DNA of 47,510 bases, taken from assembly GCA_002869845.2 (NCBI GenBank), contig NEWS02000003.1:152292-199801 (forward strand). The letters run 5' to 3'. Below, piece after piece: positions 20,301 through 26,638 of the stretch. The notes under the pieces are model-generated. The model was not told the origin of the DNA. It was given only the letters and a program-made list of their open reading frames with translations, and did not search any database. Each line of letters begins with the position of its first letter. Position 1 is the first letter of the stretch. Made by a program: the position numbers and the translations under genes. The stretch is from Nitrospira sp. CG24B (GTDB lineage Bacteria > Nitrospirota > Nitrospiria > Nitrospirales > Nitrospiraceae).

Positions 20301-23300
20301 ATGGAGAAACGCCAGTTCCAGGCCATGCGCCTTATTCACGACCATCAACACGAGGTCGAACTCCGACGCCGTCGGCTCCCAAGGGAGATGAGTGACCTCA
20401 AGATCCCTGACGGTGAACGTGGACAAGGGGTCGTCCTCACACACGATCATGACGTTGAAGAGTGGAGACAGGGACCGCTCACGCTGTAGCGACAGCGCCT
20501 CGATCACCTCTTCAAACGGGAGTTCTTGGTGGTCATAGGCCTCCACCACTATACGGCGTATCTGTTTCAACAACTCGTGTCCTGTCAGCCCATCCGACAC
20601 CTCGGATCGCAACGCCACCGTATTCACGCAATACCCCATCACGTCTTCGAGCTCTCTCCGACGCCTACCGGCCACGATCGATCCAATGACGATATCCGAC
20701 TCGTGTGTGTAACGATGCAGCCACGTCGCAAAGACGGCATACAGCACCATGAACGTCGTGAGGTTCTGGCGCTGGCAGAAATGATCGAGGCCGGCTGAAA
20801 GCTCTGGAGAAAGCGATCGGGACCGTACGCCTCCCTCGAACGTACGCACCCTTGGCCGCTGACGATCGACCGGTAGTTCAGCGGGTGGCCGGGCGCCACC
20901 CAATTGCCGGATCCAGTAGTTTCGATGGACTTCACGAAGGCCTTGATCCAGTCTGGTTCTCTGCCAATTGGCATAGTCTGCATACTGAACGGTCAGCGTG
21001 GGTAGTAGAGCCTTTTGAACATCACCACCGGCTTCCCACAAAAGGGACAAGTCTTTCCAGAAGATACGGAGAGACCACCCGTCAGCGACGAGGCGGTGAA
21101 ATGTCACTGCCAGGACATGCACGCCTTGCTCAAGCGCCAGCAGAGTCAGCCTCCATAGCGGTCCCTGTCGTAAGTCGAATGGCCGGCTCCTCTCCGCTCG
21201 TAGGAATTGCTGCGCCTGAATGTCTTGCGCCGCAGGGTCTAATCCTTGGAAATCTTGCCGTCCTATCGTGACAATTGCCTCAGAAGACACTTCCGCGAAT
21301 CCTTCGCCTCGCTCCGATCCGAAACCAGTGCGAAGAATCTCGTGACGACGGGCGATTTCCCGCACCGACCGCTCCAACACCTCGGGGTTGACCGGTCCAC
21401 GGATGCGCACGCTCATGGAAATATGGTTGATCGCGCCCCCAGGATGAACTTGCTCCAAGAACCAGAGTCGCTGCTGAGAAGGGCTGAGAGGAATTCTGCC
21501 CTCCCTTGTGGATGTCGAGCGAGGCGGAATGAGCGGAATCCGCGCCCTGCCGTCTTCTGCGTCATCCGGACTCGTGCTCAGTTCATCGATCCGAGTGGCC
21601 AGTGCGGACAAGGTCGGACATTCGAACAGCACGCTGAGGGGGAGTTCAACGTGGAAGACGTCGAGGATGCGCGCAACAACCTGTGCGGCAAGGAGCGAAT
21701 TGCCGCCGAGTGAGAAGAAGTTCGCATGACGGTGCGGAAGGGGTCCTCCAAGCACCTCTTGCCAGATATCGGCCAGCCTTGTTTCGATACTGGTTTGTGG
21801 ACTCTCGCTCGATACCCCGTCGGTATCAGCGTTCCGATCAGACTCCAGCGTACTTGATCCGACGACAGCGAGCTGGCCGGCCTCAAAGGCGGCCTTGCAG
21901 GCGCCTCGTTGAATTTTCCCGCTGGAGGTTCGAGGGATTGTGCCGGACTTGATCAGCACCACTGTGTGGAGTTCAAGTTCATATTCGTCAGCCAACGCGC
22001 GACGTATGCAGCCCACCACCTCCGTCAGGTCGGATTCAGACACCTGCTTCTCGATCTCATGGACCAGCGCCACACGTTCTCCAGTCTTGTCCTCAATCGA
22101 GAAGGCCGCTCCATATCCTCGTCGCAAGCCGGGGTGCGCTTGCTGGGCCGACCACTCCAGATCGTGGGGATAATAGTTCCGTCCACGGACGATGATCAGA
22201 TCCTTGAGGCGTCCGGTCAGGAACAGCTCTCCGCTGTGAAGAAATCCCAGATCGCCGGTCCGTAAATAGGGACCCTCACCTGACCCAGCAAGAGCGGCGT
22301 TAAATGTGGCATCCGTTTCTTCTGGTTTGCCCCAGTATCCAGCGCCGATCCCGGTTCCGGCCAGCCACACCTCTCCTACGAAGCCTGATGGGCACTCAGC
22401 GTGAGTCACAGGATTCACAATTCGTACATGCGTCTCTTCGAGAGGCTTCCCGCATCCGACCAATGTCCGCGTTCCCTGTTCCGAGGCGGGAGCCTCTTTG
22501 ATGATCGAGTCGGCCAACGCCTCAGCTTCAACACGCAAGAAGCTCGGCTCCGCAGCGACCCGCTTCACCGTCACCAAGAGCGTGGCTTCAGCGAGTCCGT
22601 ACGCCGGGGCAAACGTCGTTCGCCGGAAGCCATGTGGACCGAAGATATCGATAAACTGTTCCACTGTCTCCGGACGGATGGGTTCGGCGCCGCAACTGGC
22701 GACCAGCCACGTGCTCAAGTCAGCTCGCCACTCCTTTTGTTGCCGCACAGCCCTGAGGCAAGCCTCATAGGAAAAATTCGGTCCCCCGCTGTGGGTAATC
22801 TCAAATCGAGACACCGCATCGAGCCAGCGTAATGGCCGCCGGAGGAACGTGACGGGTGACATCAGATAGGCAGGAATGCCGGCGTAGAACGGGGCGAGAA
22901 TTCCGTGCAGTAATCCATAGTCATGGAAATAGGGCAACCAACAGAGCGACCGGCTGCTGTCCGATACGTCTCCGGCCAGACTCAAGGCTCTACAGTGAGC
23001 GAGTACATTTCCCTGGCTGATCATGACACCGCGAGGCGTGGCCGTCGATCCAGAGGTGTATTGCAGGTAGGCAAGGGCGTTGTCGTGTGGTTGTGGCCAC
23101 TCAATCGAGTCGATTGAATCGTAGGGTTGATCAGTCGCCACCCACGTGATCGGACCCGTCTCATTGGCGAGTGAAAGCTCCGAAGACAAAGCCGTGATAC
23201 TTGTAGTTGTGAGGACCAGCGATACCCGGGCATCCTCGATAATGCTGCGCAGTCTGGGCAGAGCATGTTTTCGCCTGATGGGGTCGGGAGCCGGAGCAGG

Positions 23301-23579
23301 AACTGGTACCAGTCCGGCACAGACACATGCCCAAAAAGCGCATGCGACATCGAGTCCCTGAGGGTAGAGCAGAAGGGCTTTGGTTCCCGGTCGAGCCACG
23401 TGTGTGAGATGGCCGGCTAGCGAACGTACAGTCCCTTCGAGTTGCGCATAGGTCAGCTGACTCTCAATCTCCAGGTTGTCACGAAGAAGCGCATAGGCAA
23501 GCTCATCCGGCTGTTGACGGCATCGATGCTCGAAGAGATCAGGGAGGTTGTGGATCGCCCGAGGTGGAAGTTTAGACAT
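14349..23579 (-). CDS. two-module lipopeptide synthetase (FAAL-ACP-C-A-PCP-C-A-PCP-TE)
   Basis: A 3076-residue megasynthetase. Approximate order: fatty-acyl-AMP ligase 8-575 (YTSGSTATPRG near 173-183), ACP (GGNSL, S628), C1 685-1110, A1 1130-1640, PCP1 (GGHSL, S1694), C2 1750-2180, A2 2200-2690, PCP2 (GGHSL, S2750), thioesterase 2810-3060. A fatty acid would be adenylated, loaded on the ACP and joined to two amino acids. Pocket residues read by eye are D-G-T-V-I-A-E-V-W for A1 (unclear, partly like tyrosine codes) and D-I-L-Q-L-G-M-I-W for A2, almost the published glycine code. C1 has H828-R829 where HHxxxDG is expected, while C2 keeps H1887-H1888 and D1892. The thioesterase motif is GGCTGG with C2880 replacing serine; D2906 and H3049 complete a triad. 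No epimerase or methyltransferase domain is seen. The product is predicted to be an acyl-X-Gly compound. Confidence 0.95.
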   Translation of the reverse strand: MSKLPPRAIHNLPDLFEHRCRQQPDELAYALLRDNLEIESQLTYAQLEGTVRSLAGHLTHVARPGTKALLLYPQGLDVACAFWACVCAGLVPVPAPAPDPIRRKHALPRLRSIIEDARVSLVLTTTSITALSSELSLANETGPITWVATDQPYDSIDSIEWPQPHDNALAYLQYTSGSTATPRGVMISQGNVLAHCRALSLAGDVSDSSRSLCWLPYFHDYGLLHGILAPFYAGIPAYLMSPVTFLRRPLRWLDAVSRFEITHSGGPNFSYEACLRAVRQQKEWRADLSTWLVASCGAEPIRPETVEQFIDIFGPHGFRRTTFAPAYGLAEATLLVTVKRVAAEPSFLRVEAEALADSIIKEAPASEQGTRTLVGCGKPLEETHVRIVNPVTHAECPSGFVGEVWLAGTGIGAGYWGKPEETDATFNAALAGSGEGPYLRTGDLGFLHSGELFLTGRLKDLIIVRGRNYYPHDLEWSAQQAHPGLRRGYGAAFSIEDKTGERVALVHEIEKQVSESDLTEVVGCIRRALADEYELELHTVVLIKSGTIPRTSSGKIQRGACKAAFEAGQLAVVGSSTLESDRNADTDGVSSESPQTSIETRLADIWQEVLGGPLPHRHANFFSLGGNSLLAAQVVARILDVFHVELPLSVLFECPTLSALATRIDELSTSPDDAEDGRARIPLIPPRSTSTREGRIPLSPSQQRLWFLEQVHPGGAINHISMSVRIRGPVNPEVLERSVREIARRHEILRTGFGSERGEGFAEVSSEAIVTIGRQDFQGLDPAAQDIQAQQFLRAERSRPFDLRQGPLWRLTLLALEQGVHVLAVTFHRLVADGWSLRIFWKDLSLLWEAGGDVQKALLPTLTVQYADYANWQRTRLDQGLREVHRNYWIRQLGGARPPAELPVDRQRPRVRTFEGGVRSRSLSPELSAGLDHFCQRQNLTTFMVLYAVFATWLHRYTHESDIVIGSIVAGRRRRELEDVMGYCVNTVALRSEVSDGLTGHELLKQIRRIVVEAYDHQELPFEEVIEALSLQRERSLSPLFNVMIVCEDDPLSTFTVRDLEVTHLPWEPTASEFDLVLMVVNKAHGLELAFLHDSTIFDDSTVDRMLGQLEILLEEFLKKPEARLDELSLLTAEERRNIHLAWDESSAQASSIHALIEAQVERTPLALAVTCGDQSISYQELNRRANRVARALQKLGVGTDLPVGLCVERSVDALVGLLGILKAGGGYVPLDPSFPDHRLQLMLEDSHVSIVVTQAHLRNHIQSYSGQICDVETLSAPTVGGVEEENLALSVSPDQLAYIIYTSGSTGRPKGVAVTHRSLVTSLHARLQYYPDPVCQFLLTFSLAFDGSVTGIFWTLLQGGELVIPSETAHRDPTELATLIKHHRISHIVWVPSLYHAVLGEALSTQLESLRVVITAGESLSLELVRRHYQLLPHATLYNEYGPTEATVWCSVYHTTREEAAAHVPIGKPIAHMQLYVLDASLQLMPIGVPGELYIAGACLARSYVNQPQLTQERFLANPYVPGTRLYRTGDLARYRADGNVEFLGRMDQQVKLRGYRIELGEIEYVLSNFPGVHHAAVLLRGDKPDQHRLVGYVAGESSLKDRLEQIRRYLATRLPHYMVPSVILSLDTMPLSATGKVNRHALPAPEHRAGQAAARMAPRNQVEESLAELWKSVLQVPEAGVHDHFFEQGGHSLLATQLVSRIRELFEIDISLPALFERPTIAALAEEVARLRQKNQSVSVMPPITPVPRDQPLPLSYSQQRMWLMYQLAPESTAYNMPFASRQMGRLNKSALRMTVDAICNRHEAFRTTFMMKGEGPVQTIHPFRPPHWVEVDLTQRPREERQQQAAQLVEQEANQRFDLEQGPLARFLLIEVEPEDHVLVLTMHHIIGDQWSFGVIGHEFAFFYNAFCRGDIPSAKPIPLQYADYAVWQRRCLTDDWLSTQSDYWHKKLAGLSKLSLPTDYPRPVVQTFNGSHRMVELPTSLIERLKQFSAEHNATVFMTLLACFQILLRRYSGQTDVAIGSPIANRTQSAVESIIGSFVNTLVLRTDLSGDPTFIELMARVRDTALEAYANQDFPFDKLVEMVHSSRDQSSAPLVQVLFNVPNAPIGEINVQGLSWVPFEVETQAAQFDLSLTIETEFSRRAYLTFNTNLFEPQTAERMLGQYKLLLQSALANPQRKLSELPTVTAPERQQMLQDWNRTQREYPQPECFPQLFEAQVKRTPEAVALSMGPKALRYGELNARANQLAGYLRTLGAKPGVTVGISLDRSLEMVIALLAVLKTGAAYVPLDPEFPRDRLRYMADNASLAIVLTTTSLADRFDAQVCRLLCMDREEERIAQEADHDLGTIATPQDLAYILYTSGSTGQPKGVEIPHRALVNFVSSIRQAPGCTAHDVMLSVTTISFDIFGLELYVPLLAGARIEIASRTVAMDGRQLRDLCETVQPTIMQATPATWRMLVEVGWRGCSKLTVLCGGEALPPDLAASLLERCVALWNMYGPTETTIWSTVERIERTDREITIGRPIANTDVYILDQFLQPAPVGVSGELYIGGHGLARGYRGQPDLTAERFIPHPFSPEPLARLYRTGDLARYRPDGRIVHLGRSDHQVKIRGYRIELGEIETALSRHQAVRQAAVIAREDRQGAKQLVAYLVCQEGSAPSQQELRLFLRSEIPDYMVPSLFVFLKTLPLTANNKVDRKALPSAVSSVSDELVHSGPRDQAEVQLTALWRQVLEVPKIGIHDNFFDLGGHSLKAAHLFFLLEKVYGKRLPLATLFQAPTIAELASVLSQEDWTPPWQSLVAIQPNGTAVPIFMVPGVGGNILVFAQLAKLLGPNQPSYGLQARGLDGKEAPFTSVPEMASHYVAQIRRFRPNGPYTVLGGCTGGLIAYEMAQQLVGQGQAVTLVVMDTWHPSTYRPHRYKLPMTFGLPLFLLWRILRTIPKLARLPVKDWASVLQHRYKRLMSLSQTNAANDALFVEFQVEQVTRATLQAVARYDVRKYPGHILNIMASKRYVAQSVTDTRHVWQNFGGEGSRTVQVAASNSGQLLVTPHVEEVTKHLQTFLGEDTHNEPAPLANVI

Positions 23580-23660
23580 GGATGCGAGACACAGGCTGCC
23601 CTTGAATCGCTAAGAATAGCCGCTATCAACTATCTGTCTAGCGACGTGTACAAACGTAGA

Positions 23661-23672
23661 ATGATTAATCAT
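23661..23672. promoter_or_regulatory. perfect palindrome ATGATTAATCAT, candidate operator
   Basis: The 12 bases read the same on both strands and lie 82-93 bases upstream of the synthetase start codon. On the - strand they overlap a TATGAT hexamer that could be a -10 element, a common position for a repressor site. The core TGATTAATCA has some likeness to the centre of Fur-type boxes but is not a match to the 19-base consensus. Binding protein unknown. Confidence 0.4.
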
Positions 23673-23822
23673 AAATGGGAAGAATTTCTCGTTTTTCAAC
23701 CGGTTCAGAAATTGACCACCGTGTATTGTGGCGAGTCCTTATGTCTGAATGAGGAACCCTGTTCGCAAACTGATGCACCGGTCACGCTCTATTGTGAAGG
23801 CTGTAGCATCTTGCGACAGTAG
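23661..23822 (+). CDS. possible 53-residue cysteine-rich peptide
   Basis: An ATG frame of 53 codons has five cysteines arranged as YCGESLC, EEPCSQ and YCEGC near the C-terminus, reminiscent of a small metal-binding or redox peptide. The same frame is open further upstream, but that part is antisense to the synthetase and is probably a shadow. No convincing ribosome site precedes the ATG, which itself lies in the palindrome. No family recognised; it may be chance. Confidence 0.2.
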   Translation: MINHKWEEFLVFQPVQKLTTVYCGESLCLNEEPCSQTDAPVTLYCEGCSILRQ

Positions 23823-23942
23823 GCGAGGAGGGACCGGGGTATTTGTCACCAGCTCAGTCCCTTATTCCCCGCACCATCCTAGCAAAGCGATCTAACTAGT
23901 TGATGAGTAAAGTGCAATCTCTCTGGATTCGTTGAGAGACAA

Positions 23943-23958
23943 TGGCACATTGATCGCA
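23943..23958 (+). promoter_or_regulatory. sigma-54-like -24/-12 promoter before cytochrome gene
   Basis: The bases TGGCACATTGATCGCA carry the invariant GG and GC with correct spacing and match the consensus TGGCAC-N5-TTGCA except one T-to-C change. Transcription would begin near 23969, about 16 bases before the ATG at 23985 and just upstream of its ribosome site. No enhancer-binding activator gene is in the window. Confidence 0.45.
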
Positions 23959-23965
23959 AGGTTTG

Positions 23966-23982
23966 GTGCTCGAAGGGAGCAC
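23966..23982 (+). promoter_or_regulatory. hairpin spanning the ribosome binding site of the cytochrome gene
   Basis: GTGCTC and GAGCAC pair perfectly around GAAGG, and the Shine-Dalgarno AGGGAG falls in the loop and 3' arm, three bases before the ATG codon. If the transcript starts upstream of 23966 this would hide the ribosome site. If it starts near 23969 from the sigma-54-like promoter, the 5' arm is partly missing and the site is open. Confidence 0.35.
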
Positions 23983-23984
23983 AA

Positions 23985-24374
23985 ATGCAGACTACTGGAC
24001 GACTGGTGGCGTGTTGCGCAGTGTTAGCCGGTATGTCGGGGTTGGGGTTCAGCAATCTTGGGGTGAAAGAGCTTGCTGTCACGGCAAAGGGTGGTGATCC
24101 AGTCAGTGGACGCGAAATCTACGTGAACACCTGCATCCGCTGCCACGGAATCGACGGGAAAGGCGCACTGGGAATCAAGCTTGTTCCACCTCCGGCGGAT
24201 CTGACCTCGCTCACCGTTCAAAGTCGCCTCGACGGGACCTTGTTTCGAAGAATTCATGGAGGAAAACCCAATACCGCCATGGGTGCGTGGAAACATGCGC
24301 TCTCCGATGAGGAAATTTGGGATGTCCTGGCCTATGTGCGCACATTCGGGGTGGAGTCCGGTGGGCAACCATAA
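23985..24374 (+). CDS. monohaem class I cytochrome c
   Basis: This 129-residue protein has an N-terminal signal-like segment (hydrophobic residues 7-24) and one haem site CIRCH near residue 43. It continues with GIDGKGALG and PPPADLTS, then MGAWKHALSDEEIWDVLAYVRTF, which gives the likely axial methionine and the C-terminal helix of small soluble or anchored cytochromes c. It would carry electrons in the periplasm. It opens the long rightward redox region and stands next to a sigma-54-like element. Its partners cannot be identified from sequence, but the TsdA-like cytochrome is two genes on. Confidence 0.9.
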   Translation: MQTTGRLVACCAVLAGMSGLGFSNLGVKELAVTAKGGDPVSGREIYVNTCIRCHGIDGKGALGIKLVPPPADLTSLTVQSRLDGTLFRRIHGGKPNTAMGAWKHALSDEEIWDVLAYVRTFGVESGGQP

Positions 24375-24460
24375 AGTTGAATCCAATGGGTGGGAGTTGT
24401 CTCATACGAGTGTGTCAGGAAAATACGATCAACGCCATTTTTCGATGAGGAGGTAATGTC

Positions 24461-24679
24461 ATGACGTGCAATGTTGGAGGGATTGAGAGACCTATACGAA
24501 TTGGAGCAGGGCTAGTGGCAATCATCATCGGGCTTTTTGCAGGGCTCTCGACTGCGATGTCGGGGGCTGCTCTTGCTGTTGGGGTCATCCTCCTGCTCAC
24601 CGGGGCAATGGGGTTTTGCCCGTTGTTTACCTTACTTGGGATTAATACCTGCACTCCGGCATCCGGTGTGAAGAAATGA
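24461..24679 (+). CDS. DUF2892 (YgaP-like membrane domain) protein
   Basis: This 72-residue membrane protein has the N-terminal pattern NVGGIERPIRIGAG and two hydrophobic helices (about 17-30 and 34-52), as in the DUF2892 family. That domain is often fused to or encoded beside rhodanese and other sulfur-handling proteins. Cysteines are at C3, in GFCPLF and in NTCTP. A strong AGGAGG ribosome site supports the start. It precedes the TsdA-like gene by 10 bases, in keeping with a sulfur-related operon. Exact function unknown. Confidence 0.8.
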   Translation: MTCNVGGIERPIRIGAGLVAIIIGLFAGLSTAMSGAALAVGVILLLTGAMGFCPLFTLLGINTCTPASGVKK

Positions 24680-24689
24680 GGCCCACTCT

Positions 24690-25544
24690 ATGAGCCGACC
24701 GGTCATTGCAAGCGTTGTGTTAGTGAGTACGCTGGTGGGGACGATCGGTTGTGTCCCACCTCCACGGGTGATGGAGAATGAGGAGGCGGCTGTTCGTCGG
24801 AGCACGGGGTCGCCGGTCGATGCGCTGTTTGTCCCGCCATCGCCCGAAACGATTCCAGGTGATCTGAGGGGCGAGCAGATTCGCCTGGGCTACAAGATGA
24901 TTGTCGACACACAGGAATATGGGAAACGGTATGTTGGAAACGCGCTCAACTGCACCAATTGTCATTTAGATGCGGGACTCAATCCAAATTCCGCATCCTT
25001 CGTCGGTATCGCCACTCTCTATCCCCAGTATCGTGAACGAGCCGCCCGACAGATGACGCTGGCCGATCGAATCAACGAGTGTTTCGAACGCAGTATGAAC
25101 GGAAAACCTCTGCCGCCCGACAGCGTGAAGCTCACGGCCATTGTCGCATACATCACATGGTTATCACAGAATATGCCGCCCGGCGTTGAGGTCCCATGGC
25201 GAGGAATTCCACGCCTGACCTCGACCCATCAACCTAACCCTCTCAACGGCAAAAAGGTCTTTGAGAAAAAGTGTGTCTTCTGCCACGGCTCCGACGGGCA
25301 AGGCACCATGGCGGCACCACCTGTGTGGGGGCCTCGTTCATACAACATCGGTGCAGGCATGGCGCGAATCAGCGTGGCCGCTGGATTTATCAAGGCCAAC
25401 ATGCCGCGAGGCTGGGGCTGGACGGTAACGGATGACGAAGCCATCGATGCGGCAGTCTATATCAACACACAGCCTCGACCGGACTTTCCCGACAAGATTC
25501 ACGATTGGCCGAAGGGGGGCAAGCCGGCGGATGTGCCGTATTGA
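24690..25544 (+). CDS. TsdA-like dihaem cytochrome c (putative thiosulfate dehydrogenase)
   Basis: A 284-residue protein with a lipobox VGTIGC near residue 21, so probably a periplasm-facing lipoprotein. Haem 1 is CTNCH (88-92), followed by LDAGLNPNSASFVG. Haem 2 is CVFCH (195-199), with candidate axial methionine in KANMPRGWGW. TsdA enzymes join two thiosulfates into tetrathionate and use a cysteine as axial ligand of haem 1. Here C131 in RINECFERSMNG lies in the segment where TsdA has that cysteine, which is the main reason for the call. The next two genes are YeeE/YedE transporter halves, a family that includes thiosulfate importers. Tetrathionate reduction or another sulfur substrate remains possible. 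Confidence 0.75.
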   Translation: MSRPVIASVVLVSTLVGTIGCVPPPRVMENEEAAVRRSTGSPVDALFVPPSPETIPGDLRGEQIRLGYKMIVDTQEYGKRYVGNALNCTNCHLDAGLNPNSASFVGIATLYPQYRERAARQMTLADRINECFERSMNGKPLPPDSVKLTAIVAYITWLSQNMPPGVEVPWRGIPRLTSTHQPNPLNGKKVFEKKCVFCHGSDGQGTMAAPPVWGPRSYNIGAGMARISVAAGFIKANMPRGWGWTVTDDEAIDAAVYINTQPRPDFPDKIHDWPKGGKPADVPY

Positions 25545-25562
25545 TTCCGCGAGGCTACCCGC

Positions 25563-26114
25563 ATGCAACCGAAGATGACGAATCACGAAAAGGCTCGCGT
25601 TCCAATTCTACCCTGGTGGGCCGGGGGTCTCGGAATCGGGATTGTTCTGCTCATCGCCGTGGCACTCGTGCAACCGATCGGAGTCTCGACGCAGTATGTG
25701 GTGTTAGACGGTGTGCTGTTGCATGCGCTGAGTCCAGACCTTGCCGATGACAGCCCGTATCTCAAGGAAGCCAGCAAGGGATGGACCTTGGCCACCTACG
25801 AATTCTTCTTCGTCGTTGGGATCCCCATCGGCGCGTTTCTGGCTGCAGCGATCACGAAACGATTCAGTACCCGAGTGGTGCCTCCGCTGTGGGCCGATCG
25901 ATTTGGACAGGCGCCGGGAAAACGTCTGGCGTGGTCGTTTATCGGAGGTTTTCTTCTGCTGTTCGGAGCTCGGTTTGGAGGGGGATGCACGTCCGGCCAT
26001 ATGATCAGCGGGGTCTCGCAGCTGGCCGTGAGTTCATTCATCTTTTCAGCCGCGTTGTTTGCCAGTGCAATTGTTACGGCCCGCTGGTTGTACCCTGAGC
26101 AGGTGAAACAGTGA
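25563..26114 (+). CDS. YeeE/YedE-family transporter, first half
   Basis: This 183-residue membrane protein has four hydrophobic segments and the family motif FGARFGGGCTSGH, whose cysteine aligns with those that pass thiosulfate or sulfur through TsuA/YeeE channels. The gene holds only half the usual protein; the other half is the next gene, which begins with GTG overlapping this stop (GTGA at 26111-26114). That tight coupling suggests equal amounts of both parts. Placement after a TsdA-like cytochrome supports a role in moving a reduced sulfur compound across the inner membrane. Direction and exact substrate are inferred. Confidence 0.85.
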   Translation: MQPKMTNHEKARVPILPWWAGGLGIGIVLLIAVALVQPIGVSTQYVVLDGVLLHALSPDLADDSPYLKEASKGWTLATYEFFFVVGIPIGAFLAAAITKRFSTRVVPPLWADRFGQAPGKRLAWSFIGGFLLLFGARFGGGCTSGHMISGVSQLAVSSFIFSAALFASAIVTARWLYPEQVKQ

Positions 26115-26638
26115 ACTTGCTTCTAGGGCTCCTTCTTGGAGCGGCCTTTGGCGCGATCCTCCAGCTCTCCGGGGCGTCGAGCTATACAAAGATCCTCGAA
26201 ACCTTGCGGCTCAAAGACTTGACGATCATGAAGGTCATCATGACAGCCATCGGTGTCGGGTTGATCGGGGTTCATGGATTGGATGTGTTGGGTGTCGCTC
26301 ATCTGAAGGTCAAGGATCTATATCTCCCAGGGATCGTCATCGCTGGCCTGATCTTTGGAATGGGATTTGCCCTCACGGGTTACTGTCCTGGGACAGCGCT
26401 TGCTGCCGCAGCAGAGGGAAAACTTGATGCGTGGGTGACTATTGTCGGAGGTCTCTTCGGCGCGTTCACGTTTGCCTTCCTGTTTCCCAATCTCGAATCG
26501 TTTTTGGCCTCCTTCGGAGGATTCGGGCCCGTGACGATTCATGGATCGTTCGGGGTTAACGGCTTGCTCATTGCATTGCCGCTTGGTGTGCTGTGTCTTT
26601 GGGGCGCGGCGAAACTTCCTGGATCAGGAACGACATGA
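26111..26638 (+). CDS. YeeE/YedE-family transporter, second half
   Basis: This 175-residue membrane protein is the complement of the preceding gene. It has about five hydrophobic segments and the second conserved block GFALTGYCPGTALAAAAEG, again with a cysteine that lines the pore in YeeE/TsuA. It starts with GTG in a four-base overlap and itself overlaps the next gene (ATGA at 26635-26638), so three genes are translationally coupled. Two-gene versions of this family are common in bacteria. The pair should assemble into one channel. Confidence 0.85.
   Translation: MNLLLGLLLGAAFGAILQLSGASSYTKILETLRLKDLTIMKVIMTAIGVGLIGVHGLDVLGVAHLKVKDLYLPGIVIAGLIFGMGFALTGYCPGTALAAAAEGKLDAWVTIVGGLFGAFTFAFLFPNLESFLASFGGFGPVTIHGSFGVNGLLIALPLGVLCLWGAAKLPGSGTT

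Larger units (their letters stand above)
23580..23984. other. 405-base divergent promoter region between synthetase and cytochrome genes
   Basis: This gap separates the leftward lipopeptide operon from the rightward redox region. It contains a perfect 12-base palindrome (23661-23672), a possible 53-codon cysteine-rich frame (23661-23822), a sigma-54-like element (23943-23958) and a small hairpin over the ribosome site of the cytochrome gene. The part 23823-23940 shows nothing I can name. For the synthetase, a TATGAT-like -10 overlaps the palindrome on the - strand, but the nearest TTGAAA is 20 bases away, so the promoter is not firm. Confidence 0.6.

Noticed and set aside
23442..23660. Upstream part of the + strand frame leading into the cysteine-rich peptide
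   Set aside because: It overlaps the N-terminal coding part of the synthetase in antisense and has no start signal; only the part after 23661 was considered.
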